64,000 bases of DNA from Lactobacillus sp. CBA3605 (GCF_002970915.1 NZ_CP027190.1:1178001-1242000), one strand, 5' to 3'; positions 7,253-20,780 are shown, numbered from the stretch's first letter. The notes: generated by a model from the sequence alone, not told the origin. Program-made: numbers and translations.

Positions 7253-8397
7253 TCATCAGCATTTAACCAGTAGCCATTTTCAATCCGATCAAGCAACGTC
7301 ACCATTTGTCGGGTTTCAGCCACATCGTGAACACGTAAAATTCGCCCACCTTTTAAGGCCATCAACGCTTCGGTAACCAAAGTCATTGGTAACCGATCTT
7401 CTTTTTTTAAGCCCAACAAAGCGCCTAAATAACCCTTCCGTGACACGGCTACCATCATTGGCCGCCGCAGATAGTTAAATTCATCAAGGTTCCGCATCAT
7501 CACATAGTCTTGTTCACCATGAGCGACCTTAGCGTAACCAATCCCTTGATCTAAGGCAATCCGTTCTAAATCAATCCCCGCCTGCGTTAAATCAGCCAAA
7601 TTTTGTTCAAAGAATTGCCGCATTTTCCCAGTTAAATCCGTATAGGATTGGGTCCGATTACTATGCATGGTTAAGAGTCCCACCCGACTATCGGCCATTA
7701 AAGCAACCTTACGCGGATCATCCGTGAAAGCATCAACATCATTAATAATACTAATGCCTTCAGTTAAAACGGCTTGCATGACTGGGTACTTATACGTATC
7801 AATTGCTAACACGGCCGTTGGAAATTGTTGTTTGATTGCACGAATATACGGTAAGGTCCGGTCCAATTCAACTGCCGGTGTAACAGCTTTAAATCCCGGT
7901 CGCGTCGTCTGACCGTTCACTTCAATCACATCCGCACCAGCTTGGAGCATCGCTTCCACATGCTTTAATACTGCTGACATCGTTTCATACCGGCCACCAT
8001 CATAAAAAGAGTCTGGTGTAATATTCATAATGCCGTAAAGCATCGGCCGCTTGGTCAAATTAAAACGACGGTCACCAACCTGCCAATAAATATCATATTG
8101 TTTCATAATTTGTGTCAATTGAACTTGAACCAAAGCCTGTTGTTGGAACACTAAGGGCCATTGTTGAGTGAGTTGTCGACCAGCGGTTTGACTAAGTAAG
8201 ACCGTCAAGTGTTCTGGTCTGACTTGCACCACGCCGTCTAACTGCTGACAAAGTGTCGTCAACTTGACCTGTTGTTCCTGGTCATAGCCCCCAAACTGTA
8301 GCACGAGTTGCTGTTGACGTTGCACTTGCGCATTGAGAGCCTGGCTAGCAAAATCAGGCTTGGGCGCAAAAGAACTGGTTATGTCTTGAACAAACAT
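7249..8397 (-). CDS. folP: Dihydropteroate synthase
   Basis: Condenses p-aminobenzoate with hydroxymethyl-dihydropterin pyrophosphate to dihydropteroate, the sulfonamide target step. At 382 residues it is longer than the usual ~280. A ~130-residue N-terminal extension precedes the TIM-barrel signature LYGIMNITPDSFYDGGRY, then VIEVNGQTTRPG, AIDTYK, NDVDAF and the C-terminal RVHDV. The extension begins MFVQDITSSF and has no obvious domain; long FolP proteins are known in lactobacilli. Its ATG directly abuts the stop codon of the preceding gene (TAA then ATG), so translation is coupled within the folate operon. Confidence 0.92.
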   Translation of the reverse strand: MFVQDITSSFAPKPDFASQALNAQVQRQQQLVLQFGGYDQEQQVKLTTLCQQLDGVVQVRPEHLTVLLSQTAGRQLTQQWPLVFQQQALVQVQLTQIMKQYDIYWQVGDRRFNLTKRPMLYGIMNITPDSFYDGGRYETMSAVLKHVEAMLQAGADVIEVNGQTTRPGFKAVTPAVELDRTLPYIRAIKQQFPTAVLAIDTYKYPVMQAVLTEGISIINDVDAFTDDPRKVALMADSRVGLLTMHSNRTQSYTDLTGKMRQFFEQNLADLTQAGIDLERIALDQGIGYAKVAHGEQDYVMMRNLDEFNYLRRPMMVAVSRKGYLGALLGLKKEDRLPMTLVTEALMALKGGRILRVHDVAETRQMVTLLDRIENGYWLNADE

Positions 8398-9009
8398 TTA
8401 TAACACCGACCCTTTCATTTTCGATAGTTGCTGACTTAATTGTTGGGCGGCCTGACCACGGTGCGTACGCGGTAATCGCCAAACATCTGGTAATTCAGCG
8501 AGTGTGCGCCCAGTCGTCGGTACCCAAAAGATGCGATCAAAACCGCCTGAATAATGACCAGCCGGGGTTGTCGCAATATACCCGTTAATCGTCGCTTGCG
8601 CCGTTAACAAGCGTCCATCCGGCCAGGCTGCGGCTAGTATGGCCCGGAGAGTAGCTTGCCGAGCGGCACCCGCAACCGGCTTTAAGGCCGCTAAAATAGC
8701 TTGATTACGAACCCTCCCACTCGCCTCAACCCCTAAATCACGAGCCGTTGTGACCCCTAAGGTTGTCGGCAAGGCCGGAATTTCAATCCCACTATCATCC
8801 GCAATTACTGGCCGTTGCAGCTGTTGCGCTGCAAATTGCGCCTTAGTCACCGCATTTTGCACATAACTCGTAGTTGTTTCACTTGGGAAGCTTAATTTAG
8901 CCGTCTGCGTAAAGTACGGTACCGCAGCAATACCGTAATAGGCTAAACATAATTGTAAATCATGACTTTTAGCGCGATTATTGGATCCAATCAACCAATG
9001 TTTAGTCAT
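8398..9009 (-). CDS. HAM1/RdgB-family nucleoside triphosphate pyrophosphatase in the folate operon
   Basis: A 203-residue HAM1 (XTP/dITP pyrophosphatase) family enzyme. SNNRAKSHD replaces the usual SNNxxKxxE, and VIADDSGIEI and GGFDRIFWVP are the nucleotide-binding motifs. The family hydrolyses non-canonical purine NTPs to NMP and PPi. Its place between folC and folP, overlapping folC by 8 nt, suggests it serves as the dihydroneopterin triphosphate pyrophosphatase otherwise supplied by a Nudix FolQ, which is not present in this cluster. The family call is firm; the folate role is an inference from context. Confidence 0.8.
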   Translation of the reverse strand: MTKHWLIGSNNRAKSHDLQLCLAYYGIAAVPYFTQTAKLSFPSETTTSYVQNAVTKAQFAAQQLQRPVIADDSGIEIPALPTTLGVTTARDLGVEASGRVRNQAILAALKPVAGAARQATLRAILAAAWPDGRLLTAQATINGYIATTPAGHYSGGFDRIFWVPTTGRTLAELPDVWRLPRTHRGQAAQQLSQQLSKMKGSVL

Positions 9010-10336
9010 TAGTTAACCCCAGCCAACCAGCTTGTTGGAGCTCACGCATCACATAAAACGACCCCGCAATAATGATGGCATTGTCACTAGTCTCTCGTTG
9101 TTGTGCTAACGATATGGCTGCTTGAATATCGGTGGCAACTAAAACTTCTGCTTGGGGGCTAATCGCTTTAGCCGCTTTGGCCAACTCAGTGGCTGGTAGC
9201 GCGCGTTTCGGGTTAGCAGGCGTATTAGTAATAACTAACGCTGCCGCTGGTAAAATAGCTGTTAACATCTCAGCATAGGCCTTATCTCGTAAGACACCTA
9301 GTACCCAAATTAATCGTTTCGCTGGGAGTAATTGCTGGACGCTCGTTACCAAGGCGCGCATGCCATCAGGATTATGTGCACCATCCGCCAGCATTAACGG
9401 TTCAGCTTGCAATACGGTTAAACGCCCGGGTAACCGGACTTGCTGTAACCCTTGACGAACGGCTGCATCACTAATCGGTACCGCCTGTTGACGTAAGGTT
9501 GCAACAGCCGTTAACACCAGGCCTAGATTCTGAACCTGATAAGCCCCAATCAATCCTAATTTTAGTTGTGACCATTGGAATAAATCACTCGTCGCATCCA
9601 CAATTGTGCCCTGAATGGTGGCTTGTTGGCTCGCCATCACTAGGTGTTTAGCGGTAATTAAAGGCACCGCTTGGGCCGTCGCCTGCGCTTGTAAGACTGC
9701 CTTGGAAGCTGGATTTTGATCTGCCAATGTCACTACAGTGGTCCGCGGTTTAATAATTTGAGCCTTGTTTTGGGCAATCGCCGTAATTGTAGGCCCTAAA
9801 ATCTGCATGTGATCGAGCGCAATCTTGGTAAAGACCGTTAATTGCGGTGCCGACAACGCATTGGTAGCATCATACTGGCCACCTAAGCCAGCTTCCACAA
9901 CAGCCCATTGGACCTTTTGCTGACGAAACCAGACCATCCCGATCAAAAAATACCATTCAAAAATTGAGATATCAGCCGGGACTAAGCCTAACTCAGTTAG
10001 CGTCGGCACAATGGCTTGATAGGTTGTTACAAAAGCGGCCCGACTAATCCACTGGCTATTGACCTGTAACTGCTCCCGCTCATCATTAATCGCTGGACTA
10101 CTGAAGCGGCCCACACGATAACCTTGTGCTTGTAGAATTTGAGCTAACATCGCCCCCGTCGACCCCTTACCATTGGTACCGGCTAAATGGATCACGTGTA
10201 ACTCACGATCAGGATGTCCGAGCGCCTGCATGATCCGTCGTAGTAACGGGACTCGATCAGTTTCGGTCACTAGCATGGCTTGATTTAAATGGGCCACTAG
10301 GGTCGCATAGCGCTGTTCCATTGTCATTGCTGTCAT
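9002..10336 (-). CDS. folC: Folylpolyglutamate/dihydrofolate synthase
   Basis: A 444-residue Mur-ligase-like enzyme that adds glutamate to dihydropteroate or folates using ATP. Motifs are the P-loop HLAGTNGKGSTGAML near residue 45-60, VGRFSSPAI, VEAGLGGQYDATN, LDHMQILG and the C-terminal LADGAHNPDG. The ATG at 10336 has AGGTG 6 nt upstream. The gene ends overlapping the next one by 8 nt (ATGACTAA). It lies in the folate operon between folE and the HAM1 gene. Confidence 0.92.
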   Translation of the reverse strand: MTAMTMEQRYATLVAHLNQAMLVTETDRVPLLRRIMQALGHPDRELHVIHLAGTNGKGSTGAMLAQILQAQGYRVGRFSSPAINDEREQLQVNSQWISRAAFVTTYQAIVPTLTELGLVPADISIFEWYFLIGMVWFRQQKVQWAVVEAGLGGQYDATNALSAPQLTVFTKIALDHMQILGPTITAIAQNKAQIIKPRTTVVTLADQNPASKAVLQAQATAQAVPLITAKHLVMASQQATIQGTIVDATSDLFQWSQLKLGLIGAYQVQNLGLVLTAVATLRQQAVPISDAAVRQGLQQVRLPGRLTVLQAEPLMLADGAHNPDGMRALVTSVQQLLPAKRLIWVLGVLRDKAYAEMLTAILPAAALVITNTPANPKRALPATELAKAAKAISPQAEVLVATDIQAAISLAQQRETSDNAIIIAGSFYVMRELQQAGWLGLTND

Positions 10337-10348
10337 CTTATCACCTAC

Positions 10349-10918
10349 TTAATTGGCAATTCGTTGTAAAAATTCATGTTTTAAATCTAAATTTTCACGA
10401 AACTGCCCACTATAGTAACTACTCTCAGTCTGAACACCCGGTTTGCTGACACCACGCATTTCCATGCACATATGGCGGGCCGAAATCGAAATGGCAATTC
10501 CCGCTGGATTTAAAATACGCTGTAATTCTTTGGCAATCGTGACCGTTAATCGTTCTTGCACATTCGGTTGTTGACTACAATAATCAATCAATCGTGGGAT
10601 TTTGCTCAGCCCAATAACTTGCTGATTTTGAGGCACATAGGCCACTTGCACCGTGCCAAAAAATGGCAATAAATGATGTTCACACATTGAATAGAATGGA
10701 ATATCTTTTAAAAGGACCATTTCGGTTGGGTCCGTCACGTGAAACAACTTGTAATTATCAAATTCAGGTGCCGTTTTAGTTGCAAAGACTTCGGCATACA
10801 TCCGCGCGACACGATCAGGCGTTTCAACCAATCCAGGCCGATCAGGATCTTCGCCGACCGCTGTTAAAATTTCACGGACCGCTTGGCGAATTTTAGCTTG
10901 CTTCGTTTCATCAATCAT
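10349..10918 (-). CDS. folE: GTP cyclohydrolase I
   Basis: Converts GTP to 7,8-dihydroneopterin triphosphate, the first step of folate synthesis. About 189 residues, with the zinc-site motif FYSMCEHHLLPFFG, VIGLSKIPRLIDY, RLTVTIAKEL, and the C-terminal RHMCMEMRG, whose Cys is the third zinc ligand. I chose the ATG at 10918, which overlaps the end of folK by 8 nt (ATGATTGA) as elsewhere in this operon; a GTG 9 nt upstream is an alternative. It is a type IA enzyme of normal length. Confidence 0.93.
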   Translation of the reverse strand: MIDETKQAKIRQAVREILTAVGEDPDRPGLVETPDRVARMYAEVFATKTAPEFDNYKLFHVTDPTEMVLLKDIPFYSMCEHHLLPFFGTVQVAYVPQNQQVIGLSKIPRLIDYCSQQPNVQERLTVTIAKELQRILNPAGIAISISARHMCMEMRGVSKPGVQTESSYYSGQFRENLDLKHEFLQRIAN

Positions 10919-11420
10919 CTTGTTCACTCACATTTCCTACTTTTTTTATCCAACTTGTATCTGTATTAGCCGCAATCAACCGTTGTACTTGTGGCCCCAC
11001 CCAAGGATCCGTCACAGCAATCTCGGCAATTGGCAATAATACAAAATTACGTTCAGCCGCATGCACATGGGGAATTGTTAAGGTAGCCGTTTGTAATTGC
11101 CGGTTCCCCCAAAAAATAATATCTAAATCAATTGTCCGGGGGCCCCAATGAATCAGCCGTTCTCGATGCAGGCTTTGTTCAATCACATGTAACTGTGCTA
11201 GTAATTGTTCAGGGGTGGCGGTCGTCGTCAAAGCAACCGCCACATTATAAAAATTCGCTTGGTCGCGATTCCCCCATGGTTCCGTTTCATACCAATTAGA
11301 GACTGCTCGCACCGTCACCGTTGGCAGCGCCCGTAATTGAGCGATAGCTTGTTGAATGTTAGCGACGCGCGGGTGAATATTCGCACCAATACTCAGATAC
11401 ACCCGTTCCTCAGCCGACAT
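10911..11420 (-). CDS. folK: HPPK, 6-hydroxymethyl-7,8-dihydropterin pyrophosphokinase
   Basis: Transfers pyrophosphate from ATP to hydroxymethyl-dihydropterin. It is 169 residues from the ATG at 11420, which has GGAAGGTG upstream and overlaps folB by 11 nt. Motifs are YLSIGAN near the start, YETEPWG, and the signature HWGPRTIDLDIIFWG. An upstream in-frame start at 11477 would lie deep inside folB and is unlikely. It sits between folB and folE in the operon. Confidence 0.92.
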   Translation of the reverse strand: MSAEERVYLSIGANIHPRVANIQQAIAQLRALPTVTVRAVSNWYETEPWGNRDQANFYNVAVALTTTATPEQLLAQLHVIEQSLHRERLIHWGPRTIDLDIIFWGNRQLQTATLTIPHVHAAERNFVLLPIAEIAVTDPWVGPQVQRLIAANTDTSWIKKVGNVSEQDD

Positions 11421-11778
11421 GCGGTGCACCTTCCACTTCAATCTCAACGTCATCAAAGATTCCAGGCATCGGGACACTGTATTTACGAATCTTTAAATTA
11501 ATCAGCGTGACCGTCGGGAACTGCGTTAATAGCGTTTGTAATAACTGATTAGCAAGTGACTCAATCAATTTATAAGAATGTGTCGTCACGAACTCATCAG
11601 CGGCAGCCCGAACTTCTGCATAGTTGATGGTTTCATGCACATCATCATGTTGAACTTTAGTTTCAATTGGATACTTAATGGCAATATCTAACGCCAATTG
11701 TTGCCCATTACGACGTTCTTCTGGTAAAACACCATTAAACGTATGGACCCGTAAATTATTAATTCGAATTATTCCCAT
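11410..11778 (-). CDS. folB: Dihydroneopterin aldolase
   Basis: Cleaves dihydroneopterin to hydroxymethyl-dihydropterin and glycolaldehyde. It is 122 residues, the normal size, with the N-terminal INNLRVHTFNGVLPEER (the catalytic Glu region), a Tyr in INYAEV, and the conserved late lysine in LINLKIRKYSVPMPG. The ATG at 11778 follows GAGGG. It is the first gene of the folate operon; a palindrome and possible -10 box lie just upstream. Confidence 0.92.
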   Translation of the reverse strand: MGIIRINNLRVHTFNGVLPEERRNGQQLALDIAIKYPIETKVQHDDVHETINYAEVRAAADEFVTTHSYKLIESLANQLLQTLLTQFPTVTLINLKIRKYSVPMPGIFDDVEIEVEGAPHVG

Positions 11779-11790
11779 CAAAATCCCTCT

Positions 11791-11821
11791 TATGCTATTT
11801 TTTAACTATAATCATAGCATG
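11791..11821 (-). promoter_or_regulatory. Probable folate-operon promoter/5' leader palindrome
   Basis: Arms TATGCTAT (11791-11798) and ATAGCAT (11814-11820) flank an A+T centre that, on the minus strand, holds TATAGT. With TTGGGG 17 nt upstream this makes a weak promoter. The palindrome may be an operator or a leader hairpin. Weak evidence only. Confidence 0.35.
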
Positions 11822-11893
11822 AAGCCCCCCCAAGTGATAGTAATCCGACAAATATCCCTTTGAACGGACCTAAATGTTTGGAATTAACATATT

Positions 11894-11922
11894 AAAAAAG
11901 AGCTTAGGGTTCTCCCAAGCTC
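11894..11922 (-). terminator. Terminator after cvpA
   Basis: The stem GAGCTTAGGG (11900-11909) pairs with CCCAAGCTC (11914-11922). Read on the minus strand it ends in six U residues, closing the cvpA transcript before the folate operon. Confidence 0.8.
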
Positions 11923-11938
11923 TAGACCGTTCAATAAT

Positions 11939-12460
11939 TTAGGAATCTGTTTCAAATTTAAAAAGTTGACTTAAATATTGACTCGTTAAACCAGGCGTTT
12001 GTTTGACAATAAACGTGGCAACTGGTGATTGTGTCATCTGTGTTTGAATAAAAGTCGTATTAAATAGGTTCGCCAAGGATAAGCCGATAAAAATAACCAG
12101 GTATGAAATCACAAACGCCACGACCCCACCAGCCAGGCTATTGACTTGCTTAATCACCGGTAACCACGTGATACTCCGTGAAAGCCGTGCTAGCATTCGA
12201 ATCACTGCCCAACCAATGGACGTTAAGATGAAGAAAGCAATCAAATTAATCACTAGCAGACTCACAGTACTAGGATCCAATAGATGTAAATTAGTCATTA
12301 AGTTACTGATGACGGTGCCGAGTGGTTGATAAAGCAAGCGTGCAAAAATCAACACCACAATCGTCCCAACTAAGTGAAGCATTTCAATTACAAAACCGCG
12401 GTGAAAGCCACGCATAACTGCAGTTACTAACCACAATATAATAATAATCGTAAAAATCAT
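11939..12460 (-). CDS. cvpA: CvpA family membrane protein
   Basis: A 173-residue protein with four predicted membrane helices and the CvpA-family start (GFHRGFVIEMLHLVG). CvpA was named for colicin V production and is linked to envelope homeostasis; its biochemical role is not settled. It is a single gene on the minus strand with its own terminator, not next to mutS2 as in many Firmicutes. Confidence 0.8.
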   Translation of the reverse strand: MIFTIIIILWLVTAVMRGFHRGFVIEMLHLVGTIVVLIFARLLYQPLGTVISNLMTNLHLLDPSTVSLLVINLIAFFILTSIGWAVIRMLARLSRSITWLPVIKQVNSLAGGVVAFVISYLVIFIGLSLANLFNTTFIQTQMTQSPVATFIVKQTPGLTSQYLSQLFKFETDS

Positions 12461-12553
12461 CGAGTTTCCCCCTTTAGTGTCATACTAGTAGTTTAGCAGG
12501 TCTATCCGCTTGATGATAGTTGTCCGCTAAAAAGTTAAGCTTTCTTTAGGGAC

Positions 12554-12599
12554 TTGACTTACATGTATTTTTTGGTTAAAGTTAAACAGTAATAATTAC
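12554..12599 (+). promoter_or_regulatory. Promoter with Zur-like box
   Basis: TTGACT (12554-12559), a 17-nt spacer and TAAAGT (12577-12582) form a promoter. Just downstream is the perfect palindrome GTAAT-A-ATTAC (12589-12599), the core of the Gram-positive Zur box (GTAATnATTAC). A repressor there would block transcription of the metal-binding lipoprotein gene when zinc is plentiful. Confidence 0.55.
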
Positions 12600-12625
12600 C
12601 ATTTAAAAAAGAACGGAGTAGTGGC

Positions 12626-13534
12626 ATGCCTTTCAAAAAAATATGGGTCGGCTTAGCATTACTAATTGGACTTAGTAGTCTGCTTGCCGGTTGTCAAAAT
12701 AAGACCAGCTCACAAACAACGACTAACGGCAAGATTAAAATTATAGCTAGTTTAGACTTTTATGGTCAAACTGCTAAAAAAGTGGCGGGTAAATATGGGG
12801 ACGTTACGGCCGTAATTAATCGGCCTAGCGTTGACCCCCATGACTTCGAGCCCACTGTCCAAACTGCGAAAGTCGCTAGCAGTGCAGACTTACTCATCTA
12901 TAACGGCCTTGGTTATGACGATTGGATGACTAAGCTCATCACCAATAAAGCGGCTAACGCGAAAGTCATTCAAGTTGGCACAACCGTTGCTGGCCAAAAA
13001 AACGGCGCTAATGAACATGTTTGGTATGATCCAACGACCATGCCCAAGCTGGCTACTGAAATTGCCCAGCAATTGGGTCGATTACAGCCAGCGCACAAAG
13101 CCTATTTTTTAAAACAGGCTAAACAATATCAAGCCAGTTTAAAGCCATTAACGACTGAAGTTAACAAGCTCAAACAAGGTGCCAAAGGTCAAAATGTTGC
13201 GGTCAGTGAACCAGTTTTTGATTACTCATTAAAGGCCATGGGCTACCATATCAGCAACCGTCATTTTGCACTGGCGATTGAAGAAGGTTCCGATCCATCA
13301 CCAAAAGATATTAAGCAGATGCAAGCGGCAATCAAACAACATAAAATTGCTTTCTTTGTTGAAAATACGCAAACAGATAGCAATATCGTGGATAATATGG
13401 TTAAACTGGCTAAAAAATCCGGTGTGCCCGTCTTAAAAGTTACTGAAACTTTACCTGCCAATCAAACTTATCAACAATGGATGTTATCACAGTATCAACA
13501 ACTGGCAAAGATCCAAGCTGCCACTACCAATTAA
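12626..13534 (+). CDS. Metal ABC transporter substrate-binding lipoprotein (ZnuA/PsaA family)
   Basis: A 302-residue cluster A-I solute-binding lipoprotein. The signal peptide ends in the lipobox LLAGC (Cys23). Predicted metal ligands lie in VDPHDFEP, NEHVWYDP and a Glu in VAVSEPVFDY, plus an acidic residue near FVENTQTDSN. There is no His-rich acidic loop, so zinc versus manganese cannot be decided from the protein. The Zur-like box upstream favours zinc. It is an orphan: no ATPase or permease gene is adjacent, so it must use subunits encoded elsewhere. RBS GGAG lies before the ATG, and a bidirectional terminator follows. Confidence 0.88.
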   Translation: MPFKKIWVGLALLIGLSSLLAGCQNKTSSQTTTNGKIKIIASLDFYGQTAKKVAGKYGDVTAVINRPSVDPHDFEPTVQTAKVASSADLLIYNGLGYDDWMTKLITNKAANAKVIQVGTTVAGQKNGANEHVWYDPTTMPKLATEIAQQLGRLQPAHKAYFLKQAKQYQASLKPLTTEVNKLKQGAKGQNVAVSEPVFDYSLKAMGYHISNRHFALAIEEGSDPSPKDIKQMQAAIKQHKIAFFVENTQTDSNIVDNMVKLAKKSGVPVLKVTETLPANQTYQQWMLSQYQQLAKIQAATTN

Positions 13535-13570
13535 AACGCCGGCAAACGCACAAACTGCTTTTTGATGCTA

Positions 13571-13617
13571 AATAGACCCTTCAAGAATTCACAAAATTCT
13601 TGAAGGGTCTATTTTTA
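13571..13617. terminator. Bidirectional terminator (CAAGAA family)
   Basis: The arm AATAGACCCTTCAAGAATT pairs with its complement AATTCTTGAAGGGTCTATT, with a T tract at the 3' side. It lies between the convergent lipoprotein and MFS genes. Confidence 0.9.
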
Positions 13618-13621
13618 ACGC

Positions 13622-15034
13622 TTATTTAGACTGCCGTTCATCACGTAAGAGTAATGCTAAAACTAAACCGACAATTTCAATGCCAAGCATCGTTAAAAAG
13701 ACCACATGGTAGCCATGCAAATTAGCAGCTAGTGTGGGCACCCCAGCTTTAAGTTGGCTGGCTGTGACATTTGACAGTAGCAAGGTTGCAACAGCTACCC
13801 CAGCCGATCCCAAAATCTGACGGACTGTGGTAATGACCGCTGTACCATGCGAAATCAGCTGATCTGGTAAGGAGTTCGCCCCTAAAGTAACGGCTGGCAT
13901 CATAACAAAGGCATTCCCACCTTCAATAATCGCCGCAATCAGAATCATCGTCACCAGATTGAGTTTAGTGGTAAGCACCGCTAAGCCTAACCAACCGACG
14001 ACAATCATCGTCATCCCAATCAGCATAATCCGCTTATAGCCAATTTTTTCAGCCAACTTACCCGTTAAGGGATTTAAAATACTTAAGAAGACCGCACCAG
14101 GCACTAATGAGAGGCCTGAAATAAATGGTGAGACTTTCAAAATTCCCTGATAATACAATGGAAAGATAATCGTGACTACAATTAAAGCCACATATGAAAT
14201 CGCCGTTAAAAAGATAGCTAAATCATAATTAAATGTTTTGAGCACTCGTAATTCTAGGAGCGGTGTCGTTAATTGAAATTGACGGTAAGCAAAATAAACA
14301 ACTGCTAAAATCGACACAATCAATAATAGCCAGCCCCATGCCCAATTAACATTCGGCTTACCAATTTCGTTGACCACATATAAAATCCCAGCAAACCCAA
14401 GTAACATAATAATAGAAATTAAATCCAGCTTCGATGGTTTGCTAACCAATACATCTTGAATCGTGATAAAGCTCAATAAAATCAAGATTGTGGCAACTGT
14501 AATAAAGACCAAGAACAGGCCATGCCAATCAGTAAATTTTAAAACTACACCGGAAATAATTGGCCCTGATGCCAACGCAGAGCCCATGACCAAGCCAGCG
14601 ATGCCCATAGTGGACCCACGCTTTGTTTCAGGCGTAATTGTCAATAGGATTGATTGGTATGATGGAAACAGTACCCCTACAGCAGCAGCTTTCACTAACC
14701 GCCCCACCATCATTACCGGAAAACTAGGTGCAAAGTAAATAATAATTGAACCGACATCGAACAAGACCAAGACTGTTAAGAATAATTTCTTGAAACCGAT
14801 ATTGTTTAATAGCCATGGACTAATTGGCATCATGACAACCATGGTCAACATAAAGCCTGTGGTTAACCATTGAACAGTTGACGCTGAAATACCGAAATCA
14901 CGCATGAACGTTGGATACACCGTTGACAAAGATGATTGACTAATTGACATCGTCCAAGTCCCCATGAGTAACGTAAAAATAAACCAGAACCGTCGGCGTC
15001 CACTTAACTGGAGCGTCGCTTTGGTTTGTGACAT
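13622..15034 (-). CDS. MFS multidrug exporter, DHA2 family (14 helices)
   Basis: A 470-residue drug/H+ antiporter of the EmrB/QacA type with 14 predicted helices. Typical motifs are GTWTMSISQSSLSTVYPTFMRDF in helix 1, VQWLTTGFMLTM, and the helix-4 GRLVKAAAVGVLFPSYQS. The ATG at 15034 follows GAGGGG; an earlier in-frame start has no ribosome site. Likely exports lipophilic drugs such as lincosamide-type compounds, as LmrB homologues do, but the substrate cannot be read from sequence. It is a single gene. Confidence 0.88.
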   Translation of the reverse strand: MSQTKATLQLSGRRRFWFIFTLLMGTWTMSISQSSLSTVYPTFMRDFGISASTVQWLTTGFMLTMVVMMPISPWLLNNIGFKKLFLTVLVLFDVGSIIIYFAPSFPVMMVGRLVKAAAVGVLFPSYQSILLTITPETKRGSTMGIAGLVMGSALASGPIISGVVLKFTDWHGLFLVFITVATILILLSFITIQDVLVSKPSKLDLISIIMLLGFAGILYVVNEIGKPNVNWAWGWLLLIVSILAVVYFAYRQFQLTTPLLELRVLKTFNYDLAIFLTAISYVALIVVTIIFPLYYQGILKVSPFISGLSLVPGAVFLSILNPLTGKLAEKIGYKRIMLIGMTMIVVGWLGLAVLTTKLNLVTMILIAAIIEGGNAFVMMPAVTLGANSLPDQLISHGTAVITTVRQILGSAGVAVATLLLSNVTASQLKAGVPTLAANLHGYHVVFLTMLGIEIVGLVLALLLRDERQSK

Positions 15035-15183
15035 TATAAATCCCCTCTCCCACTTTAGAACTGTTATCAACTAACGATTCTATTGTACCTATTTAATACC
15101 ATGATGTACAGGTTTGACCACATATTCTTCAAATTAGTTGGACGACTAACAATAGCCGCACTGACCAGTAACCATTGCTACTC

Positions 15184-15214
15184 AAAAAAAGGAGTTTGGG
15201 ATTATCCCAAACTC
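15184..15214 (-). terminator. Terminator after DUF2187 gene
   Basis: The stem GAGTTTGGGA (15192-15201) pairs with TCCCAAACTC (15205-15214). On the minus strand seven U follow (15184-15190). Confidence 0.85.
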
Positions 15215-15266
15215 GGGCTTTATACTTCTAATACCCACAGATTTTGTTACATAACATAATTTACCC

Positions 15267-15527
15267 TTATTCCGCTAACATTGCTGGGCTAACTGCTCGC
15301 ATTTGTGCTTTTTCTTGCGCACTAGGTTCCGCTAGTTGCATCTTTTTCAGCGCAATCACTGCCCGATATTGTAATTCGACCACGTTAACATCATCTCGCT
15401 GATCATAATGCGTAATGGTTACATAGGCCGCATGCTCATATATTTTTTCAACTTTAGCAAAAAAATCATAATCAGTATTACCGTTTTTTTGACACTTAAC
15501 CCTATCACCAACTGTAATTTCAGCCAT
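15267..15527 (-). CDS. DUF2187-like small protein
   Basis: An 86-residue soluble protein starting MAEITVGDRVKCQKNG. The first ~50 residues (VGDRVKCQKNG...FAKVEKIYEHAAYVTI) resemble the KOW-like DUF2187 domain of Firmicutes, whose function is unknown. The C-terminal 35 residues are Ala/Glu-rich. The ATG at 15527 has GGAG 8 nt upstream. It is transcribed alone, ending at a good terminator, just beyond the rRNA operon. Confidence 0.7.
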   Translation of the reverse strand: MAEITVGDRVKCQKNGNTDYDFFAKVEKIYEHAAYVTITHYDQRDDVNVVELQYRAVIALKKMQLAEPSAQEKAQMRAVSPAMLAE

Positions 15528-15641
15528 GCCTATCACTCCACTTCATAAAATATGCTAATAACATAGCACTGAATTACGGGAATAACAATTATTGACCCTA
15601 ATTAGTTCTCTCACTCAACAATCAAAACTAAGTTTAAACGC

Positions 15642-15670
15642 AAAAAAAAGGAATCGAATTAATCGATTCC
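15642..15670 (-). terminator. rRNA operon terminator
   Basis: The stem GGAATCGA (15650-15657) pairs with TCGATTCC (15663-15670). On the minus strand eight U follow, directly downstream of the 5S gene. Confidence 0.85.
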
Positions 15671-15677
15671 TTCGTTT

Positions 15678-15794
15678 GCATGGCAACGTCCTACCCTCGC
15701 AGGGAGCGATCCCCCAACTACTCTCGGCGCTAAGAAGCTTAACTTCTGTGTTCGACATGGGAACAGGTGTATCCTTCTTGCCATCGTCGCCACA
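15678..15794 (-). rRNA. rrf: 5S ribosomal RNA
   Basis: The 117-nt sequence read on the minus strand starts TGTGGCGACGATGGCAAG and contains the CCTGTTCCCATGTCGAACAC conserved block. It ends GTAGGACGTTGCCATGC. It follows the 23S gene by about 70 nt and is followed by the operon terminator; no tRNA gene lies after it. Confidence 0.95.
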
Positions 15795-15862
15795 CTATTG
15801 AGAAACTTGTGCTCTCAAAACTAGCTAATATCAAATTGTATTTTTCATCTTACCGGAACACC

Positions 15863-20566
<4,704 letters not shown>

Positions 20567-20751
20567 TTAATGATGAGTTCTAAAAAAGCTCATTTAGTAC
20601 TTGATTTAAAAATTGTTTGTTTACGAATTGACTTCGCAAATGTTTGCTACCAATTCAAGAATTGATAGACCCTACACATTTGATTTGTCGAAACTTTGTT
20701 CAGTTTTCAAAGGTCTAATTTGTTGGTTGATTACCTCAACGCAACTTAATT

Positions 20752-20780
20752 ATCTTAACATCTTGATTTCTTTTTGTCAA
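20752..20780 (-). promoter_or_regulatory. rRNA operon promoter, proximal
   Basis: On the minus strand TTGACA (20775-20780), a 17-nt spacer and TAAGAT (20752-20757). It is the closest of three evenly spaced promoters upstream of 16S. Confidence 0.75.

Noticed and set aside
10911-11477. Longer folK starting at 11477
   Set aside because: The extra residues are encoded within folB out of frame; the ATG at 11420 has a ribosome site.
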